64,000 nucleotides of DNA, taken from contig JASJOG010000029.1 in the NCBI GenBank assembly GCA_030142905.1, positions 403,501 through 467,500 on the forward strand, in the 5' to 3' direction. Positions 55,557 through 64,000 of this stretch are shown here, in pieces (the first letter of the stretch is position 1; each line of letters opens with the position of its first letter). Source of the stretch: Heliopora coerulea. Taxonomy: Eukaryota > Cnidaria > Anthozoa > Scleralcyonacea > Helioporidae. A model generated the notes under the pieces. The model did not search any database and was not told the origin of the DNA. It saw only the letters and a list, made by a program, of their open reading frames with translations. The position numbers and the translations under genes were made by a program.

Positions 55557-56264
55557 TTTCCCCCCAATGCCTTCCGCAGTAGAAAGTGGAAGTGGAACTT
55601 TTCATAAATTCAACGTGTGCGACATGGTTCAAATGTAAATTTTGGGTCCGAATATAAAATTTCATGTGCGTTTGTTCGACAACACTCGCTTGGGGAAGTT
55701 TAATAATAAACTTTGTGTAAATTGTCTGGCATTGTAAAATCATTTGACTAATTTAAGTGTTGTTCCACAGCGATTATTTAACGGTGATTTACGATCAGCT
55801 CAGTCCTGAGCAAGATGCATTTACTGAAAAGCAGGAATGATGCACCGAGATGCGACTGAGAAGAGTAAAGCTGAGGTTTGTTTGCAATTGAAAAGGAGCA
55901 ATTTAGAGCAATAGCTTTTATCAAATGGCTCCTGTTAGGAGTATGAAAAAGAAAATAGAAACAGCAAAAACAGAATAAAAAACCCCATAAATTAAAAAGA
56001 GATAAAATACAGTAGAGAATGCAAAAGTGTTAACAATATCGATCAGTTTTGTAATGTATTAAGATACTCAGTGTTGACTAATTTTCGTAAAAACTAATTT
56101 AGTCTGAATTATTCAACATTTAGGACGTTTATTGAACTTACGGGAAATATAGATTATAGATTATCTTTAGTCGAGAGCAAAATCGTTTCGTTTTCTCAAT
56201 GGCTGCGGGGAGACGCCAGAGATGTTCTAACTTCTGGGCACTAGAAAGCCTAGTTACGCCACTG
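55315..56264. mobile_element. hAT-like non-autonomous transposon
   Basis: Ends CAGTGGCGTAG... and ...TTACGCCACTG are complementary over at least 10 bp (CAGTGGCGTA), typical of hAT termini. They are flanked by gttataac (55307-55314) and gttatacc (56265-56272), an 8-bp duplication with one mismatch, as expected for hAT. At 950 bp, with no transposase frame, it is non-autonomous. It contains an (ATT)n run at 55527-55556. Confidence 0.8.
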
Positions 56265-56537
56265 GTTATACCCCAATATAATGGAATATTTGGATTAATT
56301 ATACATCTAATAATAGTCATAACCACTCATCAATTTAAATATATCATGTACATTTGTTAACTCTTTTATTTTTTTACTAAATTAAAACCAAATAAGTCAG
56401 TATAAATAAAAATCTGCAAATTATGTCGTGAGTCGTTTTGAAGTAGTTGTTCCATGAATCCAGCCACAAGCTCTGGTTAAACATTTCTGTTTTTTAATCT
56501 TTTTCTTAAGTCACTACTGTTGGAAAAAGTGATGTAT

Positions 56538-57327
56538 TTAAAAAGGTCCATGGTAAGGTCCAGTGTCTCGATCATCCTTGTAACATCTACCATTCCGGCA
56601 TATTAAGTTCAAGGACCGGCAACCAACTTTACACTTCTGGCTGCTTGGGAGACAACCACACTGTGCGTCCGTCTTACATGTAATGTATAACTTAATGCAG
56701 CGTTTGACGATCTATTCAAAATTAATAGAAACATCATTTGAAATTCGACTTAGATTTATGCAAACTGAATTTCAATAAGATGCATTCCGTATTGTAACTG
56801 AAGTAAAAAATAAAAAAATAATTAAGACAAAAACGAAATACCTATTTTATTTCCTTAGATTTATAGAACCCTGAATCAAAAAGGTACTTATGGTTAAGTA
56901 CTACGATATGGATACTTCCATCAAACAAAAATCCTTAGGAATTGTTGCTCAACCAATGAGCATAACAGCACTAAGCAAATCCAAATATATCCCTACCACA
57001 ATCCCTAACGCTAACCTTACCCCAAACCCTAAACCCAACCCTAGCCCTAGCCGTAACCGTAACACTAACGTGGCACAAAAGTTGAGTATTTGCATTTTGT
57101 AAACGACTTATGTGGCTCTAATCATTCTGCAGTAACATTTGTTCAATATAAATGTCTGAATAATTAAGTAATGACTTCAAATGGAACACTTTGACATATC
57201 CTGTGGTCACACTGTTACATACATTATGACCTTTCTTCTTTCCTCTGGTTGGATAACCAAACATTGGCGCAAAGCTGAAGATCATGTTTGTCATAACCAG
57301 TAAAATAATTAGTTGTGTCGAAGTCAT
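56538..57327 (-). CDS. Small secreted cysteine-rich peptide C (two exons)
   Basis: Exon 1 is 57327-57223: ATG, signal peptide MTSTQLIILLVMTNMIFS, then a short part with PTRGKKKG (amidation/basic cleavage signal), ending at donor AAT/GTATGT. Exon 2 is 56711-56538 after acceptor ttttgaatag. It has the same phase (0) and runs IVKR, then eight Cys (CX6CX5CXCX6CX3CX6CX4C) and a short acidic tail to TAA. KR just before the first Cys suggests release of a Cys-rich mature peptide, with possibly a second, amidated peptide from exon 1. An acceptor (gatttattttag) lies 15 bp before the ATG. The intron is 511 bp and holds a degenerate telomere-like tract. It is a toxin-like or neuropeptide-like precursor by layout; the family is not recognised. 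Confidence 0.7.
56992..57068 (-). repeat. Degenerate telomere-like tract in intron of peptide gene C
   Basis: CCCTAA-type repeats with many variants (about 12 units). Confidence 0.75.
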
Positions 57328-57649
57328 GGCTGCACAGTTTTTCTAAAATAAATCACATAAAAAACAGTAAGTTGACTGTAGTACCATACAAGAGCACATA
57401 CAACAAGCGTGTTCAAGTAGAAATAGATATGACTGATGAAAGAATCATTTTTGAACTAACATGAGCTTTCATAATTGTTACTTAGTTCGAAAGAAAGCTT
57501 AAAGATGTTTACCAAAATGACGATACTCTATGATCGACAAATTGAACAATCGACTTACCGCACTGTAAAATTTTACTTACCAGTAGTAACATGTCATGAC
57601 GAAACACTAGATACGGCAACCACAACTTAGTATGTCCGAAATTTTGTCA

Positions 57650-57810
57650 TATTAGAGACGGAGCTAAATCCTTTTAAGGTTAGCAGTGTAAAACTTTGGA
57701 ATAGTATTCCACAGGACATACCGAAAACTTTAAGTCGTCTTTGAAGAACTTAAATTCATATAAAGACGTTGAGAGTCTTAAGCTTGGAATGTGATTAGAT
57801 TCTTTGGACT
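57650..57810 (+). pseudogene. LINE ORF2 C-terminal relic
   Basis: The plus-strand frame NPFKVSSVKLWNSIPQDIPKT followed by a shifted frame with SSLKNLNSYKDVESLKLG matches the typical C-terminus of CR1/L2/Jockey-like LINEs (x-LWNSLP-x-I). It is short and decayed. Confidence 0.55.
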
Positions 57811-60800
57811 TTAAAATTACTGCTTGTGTATTTCTATGGTTAAATATCTCTATAAATCATTCATATTTTTAACTTTGATTATATATTTATCTTTAGTGCA
57901 TTAATTGTATCTAAATTAATATTTGTCCTTAAAGTTTGGAGGGACTCTGATTTGGTATCCCGCACTTCTCCCTACGTTTGTCTGAGAGAGGGTTTTGGTT
58001 GTCCAATCATTTTATTCTACTCCACTTAAGTTTGTGGCAACATGTGCCTGTCGAGGTCTGAAATTTAAAACTCCTGTAGGCCCTGCAGTGAGTTCACTTT
58101 CAATCATTTATATTTTATTATCGAAGCATGTTATTATAGACCCAATTTCATGATGTCAATAGTTTCTTCTAAGTTATTATTTTAATGAATTTAAGGTTTT
58201 CACATCTTAAATTCTCATAGTATTTTTCTTGGCAACAGTCTCCTCACCCCACCTTGCATTTTCTCCTAAAAGTGGGCTCTTAGCCTATCATTTTTCAATC
58301 TCCTATTTGAGGGACACGCTGCCACTGGCATCAGGGTAGGTATTCTTTAAAAAGGCATTAACATCTGATAAGCTCATTTAGTCATGTAGCTTTAACTGGC
58401 ATAAAAAACTTAATTAGAGAAGTAGATTAACATTTCTGGAAATTTTTGAATAAGATCAATATATGATAATTATAAACAATATTATAGGTCAATGTCCAAT
58501 TATGAGGATATAGGGCCATTTATGTAAGAAAAATAGCATGCAAATTATTCAAGACGCGCATATAAAGATTATACATATAACTCAAATACGTTATTAAAGT
58601 CGAGTTTAATACAAAGATGTGGCTTAATCTAGATTGAGGTTTCAGCTGCTCAGATGAAATACTCACCCTTAAATTAAATGCTCACGTAAATAAGTACGAT
58701 GAATGAGTTCCATTCTTTTCTAATATTAACACTGTACCTTTCACTGTAAATATGTATCCAGAGAACCAAATAATGTCGTCCCTGCACACAAACGGTCTAA
58801 TCTTATCATAGTGGTATTATATTGATATTAGGATTACGCTATCTGCCCGGATGATTCTTAGCTCCAGTATTCGTCACAACAAATCGCTTCCTATGCAACG
58901 AGTATAAATTATTAACGACTAAACAAAGTAGCTTAATGTGGTAGTTAACATTAAATATTTGCAAAAAAGTTTGCAAATTTCCGGAAAGAACTTTTTTGCC
59001 TCTGAATCCACGTATTACTGTTCATTCACCGCCCTCAACTTACTTTTTACGATATTACAAAGGTTTGCTTAAAAATATTAATTTATTTGGAAAGGTGCCA
59101 TAGAATTTACCACAGAAACAGTTTCAGATGGCATCGTTTACTTCGGTAACTATGGACTCTCTAAGGTTGCGTGCGCAAAATATAACATTTTTCTTCAATT
59201 TGAAACATTTGGAACAGGATAAAGCGCTTTGGTGGTAACTGGGGTAAAAATTGGATTGTCGGAATTAGAGAGAACACTTAAAACGCGGACGTGAATCGCG
59301 CCAGCTTCGTGCGAGTGATATTCCGCACGGTTTGAAGTGTCATTCGTGAGAGACGTTAGAATGGCGCCAAGACGTAGATATCTGTTGAGTCATCAATCCG
59401 TCGGAATAAGGTTCCACTTTTATGTTGTGGCTGACTTAACAGACATGTAACGTCCGAGTGATAGTCGATGTTCCCATGGCTTTTGAAACAAGCGAAAAAT
59501 CGAAACAGTTGCATATTTTGGCGTTGTTGTTATTCGGGTGGAGGTCACATCAGAGAACCGACGGAGACCTGACGTTTAGTGGGGTTAGACCAAAAGACTT
59601 TTAAAAAATTTTGATCCACATACCATTCTGATAAGTTGGAGAGTATCTGACTTAGGCTATGTTTGGCATTTTAGTTTGACTCCTAATTAGATTTAGTGTA
59701 AGTTCCTTTATTTTTGAAATGGGGGTAAGGTCAATGTAGAATTGTCAATAGGTGTACTCAGAATTCAATTCGAAAATAGTTTTCAGGGGGATGTAAAGGT
59801 CGGTAATCGTAGGATATATTTAATTAAGCAAATAAAAGTAACGTCGAGTAGCTCTGGACCTTCGCACTTAGAAAACATTACAGCTCAGTAAAGCACGTCA
59901 TCTAGTTACAGGAAAGTCGGTAACATCATCAGCTTTAACGTCAAAAGTCCCGAATAGCCGTAACTCCTCCCTGCTCTCTAGACCCCTTCTCATAAGTGTT
60001 GATTTCAAATTTTCAACTTGTCCTGATGTAAACAAGTTTCAATTCATCCGAAATCTCATCATCTGTTCAAATTAATCCCACAAATCTTGAACTGATTTCA
60101 TAAACTGAAATGTCAAGTAAACCATATGAAGATTCATCTGTAGAAATATATGTGTAAGCTGTGGCAGCTTTTGAGATTTTCAATAGACTTATCACTCAAG
60201 GAAACTGCAAAATCGGCAGTAAATGAAGCACCGGATGCAAGAATTGGTCCTGGTTAGGAAATATTGACTTGGAATGTGTAGGACTAGTTCGAAAGAAGCT
60301 GGAAGCATACGTAATTATGACCAAGACAAACACTGTCCAATACCATATGATACAGAGTGAAAGAATACATGATCTACAACGTGGCTACCGTTCAAATTTA
60401 GCTAATATGTGGTGCAAACGCTGGAAAGACAAAGGTGACATGATTTGACACAATTTTTTATCAACCTGGGGCTCTAATTTGCTCTCAGAGCCATATGCTA
60501 GTAAAAGTGAGAAGTGGAAAAGATACAACAAAGAATTAAGACCCTAATAAAATTAAGATTGTCATGATTTACCCTTAAATTTGTACGTGTTATATTTGAC
60601 CTATCTTATCTGCTAGTCAATAGGATGCAAATCTATAGTCGAAGAATTAAAGAAGAGTGGATTGTTTGAATACACTGCAAAAATTTTATGTAAACTTTAT
60701 AAAATTCTCAGACTAAAGAGAGGAAACTTTCAGTTGCTACCAACGAAGGAAGCCTGGGTAATTTTTACAGTGTTTACAAAAAGATTCGGGTGGTTTGAGC

Positions 60801-61545
60801 TCATCTTTCAAGATAACTGTTAACCCCACCAGTCAAGAGATGTTTGGCGTTTTCATATACTCAGTCGACAAAAACACACAAATGACAGTTTTGAAACAAT
60901 TGCTTAGGTCTGTTCTCGAGGAAATGTTTAGCTTGAAAATTTTGATTCGTCATGCAATTGAATTTACTTCATGATCCCCGCATTGCTCTAGAGTATTCCA
61001 GAGCTCACTTCAAATATGCTGCAGCGCCTTCGCAATTTCAAGACAGTTAATTTGTAAGCTTGTTTACGCGTTGTTACTTGGTCGCTTAAGTAAGCTAAAC
61101 AGCCTAGAAACTATCCGAGCGACGAAAATAGAACAAGAAAGCACTTTACGAACGCTAGAGTTACTAGAGCACAAGTGAAAATTCCAACCAGAGACTTGAT
61201 CCCCACTTCAGAATACAGTTTTTAACAAAATACATAATCAATTGATACATTTCAATGCATTATGCCTTTTCGTAGAATTTTTATTACCTATTAAAATTTC
61301 TGACTGCACTCTTGTTAGATATCTATGAAATTAATATCACTAATGTGGTATACCTAAAAGAACTTATACATAAAATACTAGGGTGTTCTTTCTAAATTAG
61401 GTTGTTCAAACGCACTGATTGCTTGAAGCTGCATTATTTTATGTGTAGAATATCCGGTTGTTTAGTAAACAACCCCGCGAAAGAGTTATTTTAGTCAAAG
61501 TTATAATATGTTCACTAGACATTTTCCTGGCGGAAATCTTAGGCC
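57811..61545. other. Intergenic, no feature seen
   Basis: No supported gene, repeat or palindrome was recognised in this stretch. The open frames are all short. Confidence 0.4.
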
Positions 61546-61549
61546 CAGT

Positions 61550-61790
61550 TCAGAAGTAGAACTTTTCATGTGCGGAATCAAATGCAAGTTAGTTTAAATA
61601 AAGGATCGTGCTCATTAACATTATATTCGGCATATGAAAAGTTCGACGCTTGAACTGGTCCTTTGACGCAAAATGAAGACGAGAGTCCAGCACAAAATTC
61701 GAAGATGTTATTAATTAACTTTTGAGTGTGAAGACATTACATCTTTGAATTTTGAGCTGGGCTCTGATCTTCATTTTGGGTCAAAATTAT
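61550..61790. repeat. Hairpin repeat sharing a motif with PLE-B tails
   Basis: Complementary arms (agaacttttcatgtgcggaat and attcggcatatgaaaagttc) lie at about 61558-61650. They are followed by ttgagctgggctctgatctt (61758-61777), which also occurs in the 3' tails of PLE-B at 1575-1600 (minus), 3627, 28215 (minus) and 31630. Confidence 0.65.
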
Positions 61791-61841
61791 AATAGTACTG
61801 AGAAAAATAAGGAGATAAGTGGATAGAAGGATAGATGGATT

Positions 61842-61842
61842 T

Positions 61843-61891
<49 letters not shown>

Positions 61892-61968
61892 CAGATACAC
61901 AGATACTGAGATAGATAGATACTGAGATAGATACTGAGATAGATGCTGAGATGGATTGTGAGATAGAT
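61842..61968. repeat. (GATA)n compound microsatellite
   Basis: About 12 clean GATA units, then variants with CAGATACA and an ATACTGAG/ATGCTGAG motif. Confidence 0.95.
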
Positions 61969-64000
61969 CGGTGTTAAACTACAGCGACTTTCTTGCTCAG
62001 ATAATTTAAATGGTAAAAATAAGAAGCGTCTAGAAAAGAATTGTCTTCGTCTTTTGTCGCCATTTTGATAGGTGAGATTTTATTAATGAACCAAATAATG
62101 ACGGTAATGAGAATTGTGGTTGGTCCAAAACGATGTATGTAGTCGTCAAAATTAGCGCGGAAATTGTTACGTAGATGTCTGGAATACTATTAGAAATAAT
62201 ATTTCCCTGCAGCTTGTTTCTCATTAACAACTCTAAATTTGAACGTTGTACGATAGAGCAGGTTAAACTGTCGTTAATTAATGGCAAAGCTGCAATGTGA
62301 ATCGGTCGCTTAACTTTGAAAAAGCTGTTCATGTTCAACAAAATAATTTTTAAAACTTCGTGATTGTTTATGCTCTCTTAATTGCTTTCTTAAATAATAA
62401 TATGTAATAAAATTCACTACAGCTGTTCCAAACAACATAGTCTTGTGGGTTTTCATGTTCTTGCATGACATGCAAAGAAGTCACACCACACATTGTACTG
62501 TACAACGTATGAAAATCCAAAAATTCTTCTTTAGAAAAAGAAATAGTACTAATTTTTTGGAATATAATACCTAACTTTGTCAAGTCTACTTACCAAAGCT
62601 TTTCCGTTAAAACTTGGCGAGGAAGATTTTGAGTTTAGATGAAACCCAAATGATACATGAACGTCGGTTTCAAGGTCTTTTAATATAAGTTCATCTTACG
62701 TGTTGCTGGGGAAGAATTCCGCATTTTATTTGAAGTTACCACTTGCAGTCATAATCCAGGAAATGTACATCTAAACCAGATGTTTAAATACCAAAATGAC
62801 GGCTTAATCCATGTTCGCGACATTTAATTGTACATGAATTTAACAGAGTGATTAAATGTTTATATAAAGGTTTCCTGTAGTAAAAATAATCCAGAATGTA
62901 TATAACTAAATAAGTTGAAATTGGATTAGTACTTTATTTATTTACGCTTTTAGTCTTAACCACAAAAAATTACCTAATCCCATGAAAGAAAATTATTTAC
63001 TCAATATGTTTTAACTATTCTTTTTACCTTTTTTGGACATATTTTCGCACAGGTAACGTTTTGCACCGTGAAGACAGAGTTAAAATGCATGCGTTAACAT
63101 ACTATTTATTGAACTTTTATTTTCCCCAGCCAATTTTCAGTCACAAAAGATCTTTCCCTTTCCCTTATGCTGCCTCGGCATGTCCTTTGCTTGCCAACCT
63201 ACAAATAATATTTCAGGAATAAGCTTGGTAGGAACATCTTTGTAAGCGTAATGAAAGCATTGTTCTACAGGTGGGTAAAAGCATGTCAGCAATTTGATTA
63301 ATCTGTTAGAGTTTTTAAAGTTATTTCTAAAATCTTCTTCACAAGTGTTTGCTATTTCCGTAATTACCTTCGCTACCTAATTATATTTTCCTTCGTGCAA
63401 TATTTCCGCTTCGGTTTAAGAATTACAATTTCTATCACCTTCTGTTTGCTTAAGAGGATATTCATTCCTTTATCATTAAGCAAATATGTTTTAGTTTCAC
63501 GCATTCAAAGTGTTTATATTCGTCTATGAGTTTAATTGAACTGTATGTTACCTGTTGCAAATCAGATTGTTATGTCTTGAAAGAAGGAAAAAGCACATGT
63601 TTTCACCGTTTTACACTTAATAATATGATTTGGAGTATCAACATGCGACGAACGAGCATTAAGAGCATAAACTAACGACCAGCAGAAACAGGAAAAATAA
63701 TTTATACAATTTAAAATATTAGTTTTATTTCCTAACTGATCATATCGTCCATCGTCCATCGTCCATCGTTTCTAATCCATAGTCCAAATTTTAGAGTATA
63801 CCGAATCAGGACGTCACAACAAATTAAAGAACGGCTTAAAGAGCAATTGAAGAGATTTGCGGAAATAACTGTCCCCTGTGGTCGACAGCAGCTAGAAACT
63901 GCTTTATTATCGCACGTTGACATGTAAAATGGCGAAATACAATGCCAAATGAAATATGACGCAGAACTATTTGGTGAGTATGTGTGTTTGCCGAGGTATA
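61969..64000. other. Intergenic to the window end
   Basis: No supported gene. Exon-like stretches exist near 63140-63235 on both strands, but without partners. A short (TCCATCG)n occurs at 63749-63770. Confidence 0.35.

Noticed and set aside
63140..63235. Exon-like stretch with acceptors on both strands
   Set aside because: Plus and minus readings are equally plausible and neither has a partner exon.
1..64000. Bacterial, phage or plasmid system
   Set aside because: Splice signals, LINE/PLE/SINE content, TTAGGG tracts and lack of dense coding exclude a prokaryotic origin.

Overview
This 64 kb window is AT-rich animal nuclear DNA, most likely from a cnidarian and probably an anthozoan (coral or anemone). 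The grounds are: genes with spliceosomal introns; TTAGGG-type interstitial telomeric repeats; many Penelope-like elements (PLEs) of the GIY-YIG class; a CR1/L2-like LINE whose ORF1 carries an SGNH-esterase-like domain; tRNA-derived SINE-like units; and repeat families that I recall from coral genomes. The taxonomic call is an inference. There is no bacterial or phage gene, no CRISPR array and no operon.

Layout. (1) 1-19680 is a tandem segmental duplication with a unit of about 9.2 kb: copy 1 is 1-9211, copy 2 is 9212-18338, and a truncated third start is 18339-19680. Each full unit holds a composite of two inverted, 5'-truncated PLE pairs (called B and C here), telomere-like repeats at the B junction, a tRNA-like segment, a small secreted cysteine-rich peptide gene and a large 15-bp minisatellite. 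(2) 19.7-28 kb is gene-poor and holds a foldback with telomere-like repeats at its centre, a 353-bp perfect-looking palindrome and a possible two-exon host gene fragment. (3) 28-34.3 kb is an older diverged copy of the B/C composite, with a third PLE family (D) nested inside it and flanked by a 9-bp target duplication. (4) 34.7-44.1 kb is a retroelement nest: a coiled-coil ORF1-like pseudogene split by a 157-bp palindromic insertion; a C-terminal fragment of a multicopy retroelement-associated protein; and a decayed LINE on the minus strand that is interrupted by a nearly intact PLE (A) and a foldback made of two tRNA-like SINE units. (5) 44-64 kb is mostly intergenic. It holds two two-exon genes for small secreted cysteine-rich peptides (49.0-50.6 kb on plus, 56.5-57.3 kb on minus), a hAT-like non-autonomous transposon with an 8-bp target duplication, and simple repeats.

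Two themes tie the window together. First, the PLE families share a 3' motif (CTGA-core, hairpin, CGAAAC, then a strand that pairs back) whose two helices change by compensating substitutions between families. This is the signature of a hammerhead-ribozyme-like RNA. Second, three separate small secreted cysteine-rich peptide genes (four loci counting the duplicate) each have a splice acceptor just before the start codon, a signal peptide and 6-8 cysteines. They are the only convincing host genes seen, and they may form a local peptide or toxin-like set. Their functions are unknown.
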